Source: Ideonella sp. MAG2 (GTDB taxonomy: Bacteria > Pseudomonadota > Gammaproteobacteria > Burkholderiales > Burkholderiaceae_C). Taken from it: a stretch of 64,000 nt of DNA. The first letter of the stretch is position 1. Every line of letters begins with the position of its first letter. Made by a program: the position numbers and the translations under genes. The notes below the pieces were generated by a model, which saw only the letters and a list, made by a program, of their open reading frames with translations, searched no databases and had not been told where the DNA came from. This document shows positions 8,026 through 16,830 of this stretch, one piece after another. The stretch spans positions 2,081,561 to 2,145,560 of the forward strand of contig PTEU01000001.1 in assembly GCA_004359425.1 (NCBI GenBank), in the 5' to 3' direction.

Positions 8026-10374
8026 TCAAGCGATCTTGAAACGATCAACCGAGCGACGCAATTCGTCGGCGGTTCGGGCCAGCTCGTGCACCATCTGGGC
8101 GGTTGAGCGGGTACCGTCACCCGTTTGCTCAGTCACCGCAAAAATGTGTTGGATATTGGCAGCCACCACGTTGGCAGACTCAGCCTCGCGCCTCGCCTCG
8201 CCCGAAATCTGCTCAATCAGCTCAGACAGGCGGCGTGTCACGCGGTCAATGTCACCCAGCGCACTGCCGGCCGCGTCGCTCAGCTTGGCGTTTTGCACCA
8301 CGCCTTGGGTGGACTGCTCCATGGCGGCCACCGCATCTTGGGTGTCGGTTTGAATGGTTTTGACGAGCGCAGCAATCTGACGTGTGGCATCACCCGAGCG
8401 CTCCGCCAGCCGCTGCACTTCCTCGGCCACCACCGAGAAGCCTCGGCCCGCCTCACCGGCTGACGCCGCCTGAATGGCCGCATTGAGTGCCAGCACGTTG
8501 GTCTGCTCGGTAATGTCTGAGATCAGCTCCGTAATTTCACCAATTTCTTGCGAAGACTCGCCCAGACGCTTGATGCGCTTGGCGGTTTCTTGAATGTTCT
8601 CGCGCAACTGGTTCATACCGTCAATGGTATCGCTCACAGCCCTGCGGCCGGTCTCGGACACCGCCAAGGACTGCCGCGCCACTTGCGCCGTTTGCTGGGC
8701 TTGCGCCGACACCTCGTTGATTCGCGAGGCCATCTTCAGCACCGACTCGCCGGTCTCCAAAATCTCGCGCAACTGTTCAGACGATGCCGCCAACAGCTCG
8801 GTTGAGGTGGCTTCCACCTGCGTGGTGGTGTCAGTCACCCGGGCCACGGCGTTCTGAACCTGGGCCACCAGGGTGCGCAGCTCTTCCACGGTGTAATTCA
8901 CCGAGTCGGCAATCGCCCCGGTGATGTCTTCGGTCACGGTGGCCTGGTGGGTCAAATCACCCTCAGCAACGGTTTGCAGCTCGTTCATCAGCCGCAAAAT
9001 CGCCGCCTGATTCGCATCATTGACCCGTTTGGCGTCGCGCTCCTGGGCCTCAGCTTTGTTGGCCAACTCCTCGGCCTGCCGAGCACGCAAAGCCTGGTTG
9101 AACACATACAACCTCAACAGGCCCAAGCCCCCGGCCAGCGCCAAGGCGGCTGCCAGCAACAAGGCCAAACCGCGCAATACGCCCAGGCCACTGGCTGACT
9201 GAAGGTCTTCTTGCACTTGCTCCAGGCCTTTGCGCAAGGGTTCACTGTCTGCCACGATGCCCGACTGAGCCTCACGGGCTGCTGCCAAACCCTGTAGGCT
9301 GCCCAAAATAGTGCTGGCCTGCTTGCGGGTCTGTTCGTACAGCGTTGAGAGCTGCTCCAGGCGTTCGCGAGTAGCGGGGTCTCGCGTGCCCGGCAAGCGC
9401 AAATCGGTATTGCCTTTGAGGAGCCCGTCGGTGATCTCTCTGAAGGTATTCAAGTCTTTGCCCAACAAGAACACGGCCTCGGGGCTCACGCCTTCAAGGG
9501 TCAAGAACTCGTTGGCGCTTTTGCCGATGCGCTGGGTCAACATCACCAATTGGCCCACCGCTGACAACTCAGCCGCCGAGGCACCGCTTTGCAGCTTGAG
9601 CGAAGACACCGTCTCCGCCACTTCCAGCAGGTCTGCTGATTGCCGATTGATCTGCCGCAAAGCCTGCCCAACGTTGGTCAGGGTTTCTTGCTGACTCAAT
9701 ACATCGGCCGAGCGCTTCTCAGCCCGCTCCATCATGGGCAGCAAATTGGTCAGCGCATCGCGAGCGCCGCCAGAGACTGCCGCAATACCGTCACTGCCTG
9801 CATCCAAGCCCTTGATGTTGCGCACCAAGACAGAGCTGCTGTCCTTGACTTCCGGGAAGGCCGCAGGGTTGCCCACCAAGGCCTGAGACACCGACTTGGC
9901 CAAACGCTGCGACTGCATCAGCGCTTGGCCGGTGGCCGTGAGCCGACTGGCTTGCTGGCTGCTGGCAGACAGCGCCAGCGCGCCGATGACGAGCACCCCC
10001 ACCACACCCACCCCGACCATACCCAGCAGCAAACGCTGGTGCTGGGCCACGGGGCGATGCCCCAGCAGGGGCAAAGTCACCGCGTCGCTGGCGGAGGAAG
10101 CCTGGGCCTCGGCAGACGCCATCAAGGGCTTGGGGCTGTTGGCTTCAAGCTCTTCATCGGTCACAAAGCGCGACACGATCAAATCACTCTCCGCCAAGTC
10201 GGAGTCGCCTTGCTGAGTGGTGTGGCCGAGCCGCTCATCAATTTGGCTGAGCAACAGGTCAACCTCCGGGTCCGCACCATCGGGCTTGAGCGCTGTCGGC
10301 AGCGGCGTTGCCGCATTGTTGCCGGCATCGGCCTGGGGACGCTGCGCGCCACGGAATCGGTCAATCAGACTCAT
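8026..10374 (-). CDS. pilJ: PilJ methyl-accepting chemotaxis protein
   Basis: PilJ is the transmembrane receptor of the type IV pilus (Pil-Chp) chemosensory array. This 782-residue protein has an unusually long, about 112-residue cytoplasmic N-terminus. TM1 is near 115-137, the two PilJ-type periplasmic modules contain [10 protein letters not shown] and [10 protein letters not shown], and TM2 is near 400. A HAMP-like linker follows, then a signalling domain with the conserved hairpin tip [15 protein letters not shown] and [17 protein letters not shown] near 610-650. The C-terminus carries no CheR-docking pentapeptide. It lies 9 bases after pilI and just before chpA, as in the Pseudomonas operon. 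Confidence 0.93.
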   Translation of the reverse strand: MSLIDRFRGAQRPQADAGNNAATPLPTALKPDGADPEVDLLLSQIDERLGHTTQQGDSDLAESDLIVSRFVTDEELEANSPKPLMASAEAQASSASDAVTLPLLGHRPVAQHQRLLLGMVGVGVVGVLVIGALALSASSQQASRLTATGQALMQSQRLAKSVSQALVGNPAAFPEVKDSSSVLVRNIKGLDAGSDGIAAVSGGARDALTNLLPMMERAEKRSADVLSQQETLTNVGQALRQINRQSADLLEVAETVSSLKLQSGASAAELSAVGQLVMLTQRIGKSANEFLTLEGVSPEAVFLLGKDLNTFREITDGLLKGNTDLRLPGTRDPATRERLEQLSTLYEQTRKQASTILGSLQGLAAAREAQSGIVADSEPLRKGLEQVQEDLQSASGLGVLRGLALLLAAALALAGGLGLLRLYVFNQALRARQAEELANKAEAQERDAKRVNDANQAAILRLMNELQTVAEGDLTHQATVTEDITGAIADSVNYTVEELRTLVAQVQNAVARVTDTTTQVEATSTELLAASSEQLREILETGESVLKMASRINEVSAQAQQTAQVARQSLAVSETGRRAVSDTIDGMNQLRENIQETAKRIKRLGESSQEIGEITELISDITEQTNVLALNAAIQAASAGEAGRGFSVVAEEVQRLAERSGDATRQIAALVKTIQTDTQDAVAAMEQSTQGVVQNAKLSDAAGSALGDIDRVTRRLSELIEQISGEARREAESANVVAANIQHIFAVTEQTGDGTRSTAQMVHELARTADELRRSVDRFKIA

Positions 10375-10383
10375 GTCATCCTC

Positions 10384-10932
10384 TTACTGCTTGATCGCGG
10401 ACGGTTGCGGCCGATGGGCCACGTCCAGAAAAGCGGGGTCATGGGCCAGTTGGGCCAGGTCCAAAGCCTGCCACAAACGCCCTTGGGCGTCGCGCCAAGC
10501 CGCTGATACAAAGCTCGGTCGGGGAGCATCGCTGTGCTCCATCGTCATATGCTCGGGGTCACGCAAGCCCACCAAGCGGTCCACCCGGAGTGCGGCATTC
10601 AAGTTCAAGGCGGCATTCAGCGCCACCAGTTGGCCGTGGGCCAACGCCCCGCTCTTGCTGGACTCTTGCAAACCCAAAAAGCGCGGCAAGTCCACCACGG
10701 CATACAACTCACCCCGCAAATTCGCTACCCCTGACAACCAGGGCTTGGCATGCGGCACCGGGGTGACTTTGCCCACCGGGTGAATTTCGCCCGCCTGGGC
10801 CAGGGGCATCAACAGGCCGTTGCCAGCACATTCAACCGCCAGCCAACCCACCTGTCGGGGTTGCTCACGGGCTTCGCGCAGCCGGTTGGCCAGGCGAACC
10901 TGCAGGTCTCTGAGGGCTTCCTTGTTTGCCAT
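10384..10932 (-). CDS. pilI: PilI, CheW-like coupling protein
   Basis: This 182-residue CheW-fold adaptor links the PilJ receptor to the ChpA kinase. The fold is seen in NGLLMPLAQAGEI, VTPVPHAKPWLSGVANLRGELYAVVDLPRFLG and the later strand VSAAWRDAQGRLWQALDLAQLA. The pattern of a conserved GVANLRG-type turn followed by VDL is typical of PilI/CheW. It sits between pilH and pilJ with short gaps (14 and 9 bases), which implies one transcript. Confidence 0.9.
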   Translation of the reverse strand: MANKEALRDLQVRLANRLREAREQPRQVGWLAVECAGNGLLMPLAQAGEIHPVGKVTPVPHAKPWLSGVANLRGELYAVVDLPRFLGLQESSKSGALAHGQLVALNAALNLNAALRVDRLVGLRDPEHMTMEHSDAPRPSFVSAAWRDAQGRLWQALDLAQLAHDPAFLDVAHRPQPSAIKQ

Positions 10933-10946
10933 GGCGAGTCAGGGCG

Positions 10947-11312
10947 TTAACCCAGGGCGTTGATCTTGGAGACCAGCTCTTCAGCCTTGACGGGCTTGAC
11001 CACATAGTCACGCGCCCCTTGGCGCATGCCCCAGACGCGGTCGGTTTCTTGCGACTTGCTGGTACACATGATCACCGGCACATCGGCATAGCGGGGGTCA
11101 CGGGTGATGGAGCGTGTCAATTGAAAGCCGTTCTTGCCGGGCATCACCACATCCATCAAGATCAGGTCGGGCTTGGACTCGGACAGCAGGCGCATGGCTT
11201 CATCGCCGGTCTCGGCCGTACGGACCGCATAGCCATGCTGCGTCAACAAACCGCTAAGGTAATGAAGCTCGGTCTTGGAATCGTCAACCAACAAAATATG
11301 GCGGATGGTCAT
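10947..11312 (-). CDS. pilH: PilH-type single-domain response regulator
   Basis: This 121-residue stand-alone CheY-like receiver has the acidic pair in LLVDDSKTE, a phospho-acceptor Asp in DLILMDVVMPGKNG, a Thr in IMCTSKSQETD and a Lys in VKPVKAEEL. No output domain is present. In the Pil-Chp system PilH acts with PilG downstream of ChpA to control the pilus extension and retraction motors. It is the second of two receivers in the operon, which fits PilH rather than PilG. Confidence 0.9.
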   Translation of the reverse strand: MTIRHILLVDDSKTELHYLSGLLTQHGYAVRTAETGDEAMRLLSESKPDLILMDVVMPGKNGFQLTRSITRDPRYADVPVIMCTSKSQETDRVWGMRQGARDYVVKPVKAEELVSKINALG

Positions 11313-11383
11313 GGCAAAGTCCTCGGAGATACCGGGGGTATCGCGAATTTCGGGATTTCAAACAAGCCCAAAGGCCCATGACC

Positions 11384-11788
11384 TCAGGCAACGACAGCAC
11401 CAAACTGGGCCACCACGCGCAGTAACTGCTCTTTGGTAAAGGGCTTGGTCAGATAGTCGTCGGAGCCGACCATGCGGCCGCGGGCTTTGTCGAACACGCC
11501 GTCTTTGGATGACAGCATGATGATAGGCACCTGCGCAAACCGAGGGTTGCGCTTGATGATGGCGCAGGTCTGGTAGCCGTCCAGCCGCGGCATCAGGATG
11601 TCGCAAAAAATCAGTTGAGGCTGATGATCGTTGATTTTGGCCAGGGCATCGAAGCCATCCTCGGCCAAGATCACCTCGTGGCCCGCCTGGCGCAAGAAGA
11701 TCTCGGCGCTGCGGCGGATGGTGTTGCTGTCGTCGATCACCAGCACCCGAATCGGGGACGAGAGATCCGAAGGATGGGGTTCGTTCAC
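11384..11788 (-). CDS. pilG: PilG-type single-domain response regulator
   Basis: This 134-residue CheY-like protein has VLVIDDSNTIRRSAE, a phospho-acceptor in LIFCDILMPRLDGYQ, IIMLSSKDGVFDKARGRMVGSDDYLTKPF and a hydrophobic C-terminus. The DSNTIRRSAE and KARGRMVGSDDYLTKPF segments are characteristic of PilG. It is the first chemosensory gene of the operon, 67 bases after rubredoxin. A 71-base gap separates it from pilH. Confidence 0.9.
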   Translation of the reverse strand: MNEPHPSDLSSPIRVLVIDDSNTIRRSAEIFLRQAGHEVILAEDGFDALAKINDHQPQLIFCDILMPRLDGYQTCAIIKRNPRFAQVPIIMLSSKDGVFDKARGRMVGSDDYLTKPFTKEQLLRVVAQFGAVVA

Positions 11789-11855
11789 TTCAACCTTCCC
11801 AACGGTGGTGGTGCATCGTGTTTTGTTTTAATGGGGTTTGAAAGCCGGTCTGTGC

Positions 11856-12029
11856 TTAGATTTCAACCATTTCGAAGTCTTCCTTGCGGGCACCGCACTC
11901 GGGGCAGGTCCAGTTCATGGACACATCCGCCCAGGCTGTACCCGGCGCAATGCCATGCTCAGGATCGCCCGCAGCTTCATCGTAGATCCATCCACAAATC
12001 AGGCACATCCAGGTTCGAGATTCGCTCAC
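11856..12029 (-). CDS. rubA: rubredoxin
   Basis: This is a small iron-only electron carrier. Two CxxC knuckles, MCLICGW and NWTCPECGA, coordinate a single iron, and the frame ends EDFEMVEI. I chose the GTG at 12029 (57 residues) because family members begin just before TWMCLICGW and a GGTGA stretch lies at suitable spacing. Further in-frame starts upstream, to 12086, would add a non-conserved leader. Rubredoxin directly upstream of pilG and divergent from thiD is a recurrent Burkholderiales arrangement. A role in pilus function is not established. Confidence 0.88.
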   Translation of the reverse strand: MSESRTWMCLICGWIYDEAAGDPEHGIAPGTAWADVSMNWTCPECGARKEDFEMVEI

Positions 12030-12196
12030 GGTCGGTTTCACCAGGTCACTACAATCGTCGTTGATTGTAGCCACGGCCCAAGGCATGCTGCCAAGGGTTT
12101 ATAGGAACAGATGCCACAAACTACGCGTGCTGAAGCCCGTCCTTGGCCGGCCCATTGCCTTGACACGACGCCCCACCCTCCAACCGGCCTTTTTGC

Positions 12197-13192
12197 ATGA
12201 CCATCGCCCCCATTTCCAGCGCCGATGGCACCCAGGAGCTGATTCAGGATCAAGCCCCGCCTGCCTGCGTAATGAGTTTTAATGCCAGCGACCCATCGGG
12301 TGCCAGTGGCCTGAGTGGCGACATCTCCACCATCTCGGCCATGGGCGCCCACCCTTTGCCGGTGGTCACCAGTGTGCTGATGCGCGACACCGCCGAGGTG
12401 TTTGACCAGCACGTCATCGACGCTGACGCCGTCGTCGAGCAAGCCCGCAGCGTGCTGGAAGACGTGACCGCCTCCGGCTTCAAAGTGGGCTTTTTGGGCT
12501 CGGCGGAGAACGTCAGCGCCGTGGCCGAAGTGCTGTCGGACTATGCCGAGCTGCCCCTGGTGTCTTACCTTCCCAACTTATCTTGGATGGAAGACGACGA
12601 GCAGCAAAGCTACCTCGACGCCTTTAGGGAGCTGATCCTGCCCGCCAGCGCGGTGCTGGTGGGCAACCACAAAACCTTGACCGATTTTTTGCTGCCCGAC
12701 TGGGACGCCGACCGCCCCGCCTCCCCACGCGAGCTAGCCGTGGCCGCTGCCGAGCATGGTGCCCCTTTTGTGCTGGTCACCGGTGTGATGCTGCCCAACC
12801 AGTCCATCAACAAAGGGCAAAACCAGTTCATCGACAATGTGTTGGCCTCCGCCCAAGGGGCTTTGACGGGCGAAAAGTTTGAACTCTTTGAGGTCAGCTT
12901 CATTGGGGCAGGCGACACCCTGTCCTCCGCCCTGGCCTCCTTGCTGGCCGTGGGCAGTGAGTTGCAGGCTGCGGTGGGTGAGGCCTTGCAATTCTTGGAT
13001 CAAAGCCTGGACGCAGGCTTTCGGCCCGGCATGGGCAATGTGGTGCCCGACCGCTTCTTCTGGGCCCTGCCCCCGGAAGACGAAGAGATGATGCTTGGCC
13101 CCGATGGCCTGCCCATGGCCGACGATGACGCCGCCCCAGAGGGAGGTGACCTTAGCAACCTACCGTCCGGAGGCCCTCGCCGTGTCCACTAA
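12197..13192 (+). CDS. thiD: ThiD-like hydroxymethylpyrimidine/phosphomethylpyrimidine kinase
   Basis: This is a ribokinase-fold kinase of thiamine biosynthesis that phosphorylates HMP and HMP-P. The substrate motif [17 protein letters not shown] is near residues 27-43, followed by [12 protein letters not shown] and the anion-hole and catalytic motif [13 protein letters not shown] near 236-248. At 331 residues it is longer than E. coli ThiD (266), with an acidic, proline-rich tail of low conservation. The ATG at 12197 is the first in frame. Its stop overlaps the GTG of hemL by 11 bases, so both cofactor-biosynthesis genes are likely cotranslated. It diverges from rubA, with 167 bases between the starts. 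Confidence 0.85.
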   Translation: MTIAPISSADGTQELIQDQAPPACVMSFNASDPSGASGLSGDISTISAMGAHPLPVVTSVLMRDTAEVFDQHVIDADAVVEQARSVLEDVTASGFKVGFLGSAENVSAVAEVLSDYAELPLVSYLPNLSWMEDDEQQSYLDAFRELILPASAVLVGNHKTLTDFLLPDWDADRPASPRELAVAAAEHGAPFVLVTGVMLPNQSINKGQNQFIDNVLASAQGALTGEKFELFEVSFIGAGDTLSSALASLLAVGSELQAAVGEALQFLDQSLDAGFRPGMGNVVPDRFFWALPPEDEEMMLGPDGLPMADDDAAPEGGDLSNLPSGGPRRVH

Positions 13193-14474
13193 TCAGCAGT
13201 TGTTCGAGCGCGCTCAGCAGTCCATCCCCGGTGGTGTCAATTCACCCGTGCGGGCCTTCCGTGCCGTGGGTGGCACGCCCCGCTTCATCGCCCGGGCCGA
13301 AGGCCCCTATATGTGGGATGCCGAAGGCCAGCGCTATATCGACTACATCGGCTCTTGGGGCCCGATGATCCTGGGCCACGGCCACCCCGCCGTGCTGGAG
13401 GCCGTGCTGGCCGCTGCCCGCGAGGGCTTTAGCTTTGGGGCGCCTACCGAGCGTGAGGTCGAGCTGGCCGAGGCCATCATCGCCCAAGTGCCCAGTATTG
13501 AGCAGGTGCGCCTAGTCAGCTCCGGCACCGAGGCTGGCATGACGGCCATTCGCTTGGCGCGAGGGGCCACGGGCCGCAGCAAGATCATCAAGTTTGAAGG
13601 CTGCTACCACGGCCATGCCGACGCTCTCTTGGTCCAGGCCGGTTCAGGCCTGGCCACCTTTGGCCACCCCACCAGCGCAGGCGTGCCGCCTGAGGTGGTG
13701 CAGCACACCCTGGTGCTGGAGTACAACAATATTGAGCAGATCGAAGCAGCCTTCCAAGCGCAAGGCAACGAGATTGCCTGCGTGATGATCGAGCCCATTG
13801 CGGGCAATATGAACTTTGTGCGCGCCAGCGTGCCCTTTGTGAAGCGCATTCGCGAGTTGTGCAACCAGTATGGCGCGCTCTTTGTGTTTGATGAGGTCAT
13901 GACCGGCTTCCGCGTGGCCTTGGGTTCTGCCCAAAGCGTCTACGCCCGCGCCCTGCCCGGCTTTGCGCCGGACATCTCGGTCTTCGGCAAGGTCATCGGC
14001 GGCGGCATGCCTCTGGCAGCCTTTGGCAGCTCGCGCAAGATCATGCAGCATTTGGCCCCGCTGGGTGCCGTCTACCAAGCGGGCACTTTGTCGGGCAACC
14101 CCGTGGCCACCGCCTGTGGCCTGGCTACGCTGCGCGAGATCACCCGCCCTGGCTTTTTTGAAGCCCTCTCGGCCAAGACCCAAACCTTGCGCCAGGGCCT
14201 GGACGCCGCCGCCAAGGCGGCGGGTGTGGCCTGGAGCAGTGACCACGAAGGCGGCATGTTTGGCTTCTTCTTCACTGAGCGCCTGCCGCAAAACTACGCC
14301 ACGGTCATGGCCACCGACAAAGAGCGCTTTAACCGCTTTTTCCATGCCATGTTGGACCGCGGGGTCTACCTGGCCCCGGCGCTGTACGAAGCTGGCTTTG
14401 TCTCGGCGGCCCACAGCGAGGCTGATATTGCCGCCACTGTGGCAGCCGCACGCGAGTCCTTTGCCGCCCTGTAA
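13182..14474 (+). CDS. hemL: glutamate-1-semialdehyde 2,1-aminomutase
   Basis: HemL is the PLP-dependent enzyme converting glutamate-1-semialdehyde to 5-aminolevulinate in the C5 haem pathway. It starts [26 protein letters not shown], the classic N-terminus. [15 protein letters not shown] binds PLP phosphate, FDEVMTGFR carries the PLP-contacting Asp, and [10 protein letters not shown] near residue 270 holds the Schiff-base lysine. I chose GTG 13182 because GGAGG lies 8 bases upstream (13169-13173) and the length (430) matches the family. An in-frame ATG at 13095 would run through thiD. It overlaps thiD by 11 bases. Confidence 0.95.
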   Translation: MSTNQQLFERAQQSIPGGVNSPVRAFRAVGGTPRFIARAEGPYMWDAEGQRYIDYIGSWGPMILGHGHPAVLEAVLAAAREGFSFGAPTEREVELAEAIIAQVPSIEQVRLVSSGTEAGMTAIRLARGATGRSKIIKFEGCYHGHADALLVQAGSGLATFGHPTSAGVPPEVVQHTLVLEYNNIEQIEAAFQAQGNEIACVMIEPIAGNMNFVRASVPFVKRIRELCNQYGALFVFDEVMTGFRVALGSAQSVYARALPGFAPDISVFGKVIGGGMPLAAFGSSRKIMQHLAPLGAVYQAGTLSGNPVATACGLATLREITRPGFFEALSAKTQTLRQGLDAAAKAAGVAWSSDHEGGMFGFFFTERLPQNYATVMATDKERFNRFFHAMLDRGVYLAPALYEAGFVSAAHSEADIAATVAAARESFAAL

Positions 14475-14543
14475 ACACGCAGCTTTATCGAGGCGGTCGC
14501 AAGTGGCCCGCCACAAGCACTTGCGCCCTTTCTAGTGACCCCC

Positions 14544-15383
14544 ATGTCTGACATCAAGCTTGTCGATTTCCAAGGCCAAGAGGCCCTGCGCCTGAGGGCT
14601 CCCGATGGCTCCACCGCCATCGTGCTGCTGCATGGCGGCCATCTGGTGTCTTGGGTGCCGCTGGGCCAGGGCGAGCAGTTGTACCTCTCGCCCACCTCAC
14701 GCTACGGCGGTGGAGCCTCGGTGCGCGGTGGCGTGCCCGTGATCTTTCCGCAGTTCAACCAGCGCGGCCCACTGCCCCGCCACGGCCTGGTGCGCACCCG
14801 CCGCTGGCAAGCGGTGGAGTCAGTGGTGCGCGGCGGCCACGCCTTGGGTGTGCTGCGCTTTGACAGCAATGAGGAGACCTTGGCCCTCTGGCCTCAAGCC
14901 TTCTCGCTGGAGCTGACGTTTTCTCTGGCGGGCAACACGCTGGAGATGGAGATGGCCGTGACCAATACGGGCGACACGCCGCTGGATTTCACTGGTGGCC
15001 TGCACACCTATTTGCGCTGCAATGATGTGCTCAAAGCGCAGTTAGAGGGCTTGCAAGCCTGCCACTATGAAGACTGCCTCAAAGGCGAGTTCCACCAGCA
15101 ATGGGGCGATGTGGTGAGTGTGGTCGGCCCCATCGACCGCGTCTACCGCCATCAGGGCCAGCCTCTGGTGCTGCGTGAACTGGGCCGCAAGCTGGAGATG
15201 CAACTCAGCGGCTTCGAGGATGTGGTGGTCTGGAACCCCGGTGCCGAAGGTGCCGCCGCGCTGCCAGACATACCCGACGAAGACTGGACGCGCATGTGGT
15301 GCGTTGAAGCCGCCTGCGTGCGTGAGCCCATCACCGTGATGCCCGGTGACGAATGGGTAGGCATGCAGACCTTGAGCTGCTGA
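14544..15383 (+). CDS. D-hexose-6-phosphate mutarotase (aldose 1-epimerase-like, YeaD family)
   Basis: This galactose-mutarotase-fold protein of about 279 residues probably interconverts hexose-6-phosphate anomers. It has AIVLLHGGHLVSWVP, YLSPTSRYGGGASVRGGVPVIFPQF and RHGLVRTRRW with the conserved Arg/His. The usual glutamate segment (DFTGGLHTYLR) and VVWNPGAE follow. The ATG at 14544 is preferred over the GTG at 14535 because family proteins start close to the first strand. It lies between hemL and mpl in one direction with short gaps. Confidence 0.85.
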   Translation: MSDIKLVDFQGQEALRLRAPDGSTAIVLLHGGHLVSWVPLGQGEQLYLSPTSRYGGGASVRGGVPVIFPQFNQRGPLPRHGLVRTRRWQAVESVVRGGHALGVLRFDSNEETLALWPQAFSLELTFSLAGNTLEMEMAVTNTGDTPLDFTGGLHTYLRCNDVLKAQLEGLQACHYEDCLKGEFHQQWGDVVSVVGPIDRVYRHQGQPLVLRELGRKLEMQLSGFEDVVVWNPGAEGAAALPDIPDEDWTRMWCVEAACVREPITVMPGDEWVGMQTLSC

Positions 15384-15398
15384 ACATTGAGAGACACC

Positions 15399-16751
15399 AT
15401 GCACATTCATATCTTGGGCATCTGCGGCACCTTCATGGGTGGTTTGGCCGCCCTGGCCCGCGAAGCCGGCCACCGCGTGACAGGCTGCGATGCCAATGTC
15501 TACCCACCCATGAGTGACCAGCTCAGCGCCCTGGGCATTGACCTGATGGAGGGCTACGGCGCTGAGCAGACCTCGCTGCAACCCGACCTCTTTGTCATTG
15601 GCAATGTGGTGGTGCGCGGCAATCCATTGATGGAAGCCATCCTCAATGCGGGCCTGCCCTATATCAGCGGCCCACAGTGGTTGGCCGAGCATGTGCTGCA
15701 AGGCCGCCATGTGCTGGCCGTGGCAGGCACTCACGGCAAGACCACCACTAGCTCCATGTTGGCCTGGATCTTGGAGCACGCTGGTTTGAAACCCGGCTTC
15801 TTGGTGGGAGGCGTGCCACAAAACTTCCAGGTCTCGGCCCGCTTGGGTGAAGGTTCGGCCTTTGTGATTGAGGCGGACGAATACGACACCGCCTTCTTTG
15901 ACAAGCGCTCCAAGTTTGTGCACTACCGCCCACGCACGGCGATCTTGAACAACCTGGAATTCGACCACGCTGACATCTTTGCCGACTTGGCCGCCATCGA
16001 GACCCAGTTCCATCACCTTGTGCGCACCGTGCCAGCTCAGGGCCGTTTGGTGGTGAACAGCCGTGAAGAGAGCTTGCAGCGTGTGCTGCAGAAAGGCTGC
16101 TGGAGCGAGGTCGTGCGCTTTGGTGCCCGCAAAGAAGAACCAGGCACCCTGCGCGCACGCGGCGAGCCCCATGCTTTTGATGTGCTACGCGGTGCCATGA
16201 AGATCGCCCGGGTTGAGTGGGACTTGTTGGGCGAGCACAACCAACTCAATGCCTTGGCGGCCATGGCTGCGGCCGAGCATGTGGGCGTCAGCCCTGAGCA
16301 GAGCGCTGCCGCCTTGGCCGAGTTTCAGAATGTGCGGCGTCGCTTGGAACGTCGTGGCGAGGCCGGTGGCGTCACGGTGTACGACGACTTTGCCCACCAC
16401 CCCACGGCCATCCGCACTACCGTCAACGGCTTGCGCCGCAAGGTGGGCACCGCCCGCATCTTGGCGGTGTTTGAGCCTCGCTCCAACACCATGAAGCTCG
16501 GGGCCATGAAGGCTCAACTGCCCTGGTCCCTGGAAGAAGCCGACCTGTCTTTTTGCCACAGCGCCAATTTGGGCTGGGACGCCGCTGAGGCCTTGAGCCC
16601 CATGGGCGCACAAGCCGTGGTCTGCGACAAGCTGGACGCACTGATCGCCGCCGTGGTGAAGGCCGCCCGAGCGGGCGACCATGTGCTGTGCATGAGCAAT
16701 GGCGGCTTTGGTGGTATCCACCAAAAGCTGCTGGACGCCCTGAGCGCTTAA
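15399..16751 (+). CDS. mpl: UDP-N-acetylmuramate:L-alanyl-gamma-D-glutamyl-meso-diaminopimelate ligase
   Basis: Mpl recycles murein tripeptide by ligating it to UDP-MurNAc. The protein (450 residues) has the N-terminal Rossmann motif HILGICGTFMGGLA and the Mur-ligase P-loop GTHGKTTTSSM near 110-120. It continues with IEADEYDTAFFDKRSKFVHY, NNLEFDHADIF, the EHNQLNALAA region, VYDDFAHHPTAI and a C-terminal SNGGFGGIHQKLL. The ATG at 15399 has GAGAGA just upstream. A TTG at 15387 is also in frame but less likely. With ampD elsewhere in the window this points to active cell-wall recycling. Confidence 0.95.
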   Translation: MHIHILGICGTFMGGLAALAREAGHRVTGCDANVYPPMSDQLSALGIDLMEGYGAEQTSLQPDLFVIGNVVVRGNPLMEAILNAGLPYISGPQWLAEHVLQGRHVLAVAGTHGKTTTSSMLAWILEHAGLKPGFLVGGVPQNFQVSARLGEGSAFVIEADEYDTAFFDKRSKFVHYRPRTAILNNLEFDHADIFADLAAIETQFHHLVRTVPAQGRLVVNSREESLQRVLQKGCWSEVVRFGARKEEPGTLRARGEPHAFDVLRGAMKIARVEWDLLGEHNQLNALAAMAAAEHVGVSPEQSAAALAEFQNVRRRLERRGEAGGVTVYDDFAHHPTAIRTTVNGLRRKVGTARILAVFEPRSNTMKLGAMKAQLPWSLEEADLSFCHSANLGWDAAEALSPMGAQAVVCDKLDALIAAVVKAARAGDHVLCMSNGGFGGIHQKLLDALSA

Positions 16752-16818
16752 CGCGCCCCCCTCACGCGGGCCGGTGCAGGGGGCGTCGCACAGAGGGCTG
16801 CGCGATGCGCGCCCTCTG
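16752..16818. terminator. double hairpin between convergent mpl and metalloprotease genes
   Basis: Two inverted repeats fill the 79-base gap between convergent genes. The first pairs CGCCCCC (from 16754) with GGGGGCG (ending 16785). The second, 16791-16818, pairs CAGAGGGC with GCCCTCTG, and its loop is itself mostly paired (GCGC/GCGC). There is no long T-run, so this is probably a bidirectional stop or mRNA 3' barrier rather than a textbook intrinsic terminator. Confidence 0.5.
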
Positions 16819-16830
16819 TTGCATGCCGAA

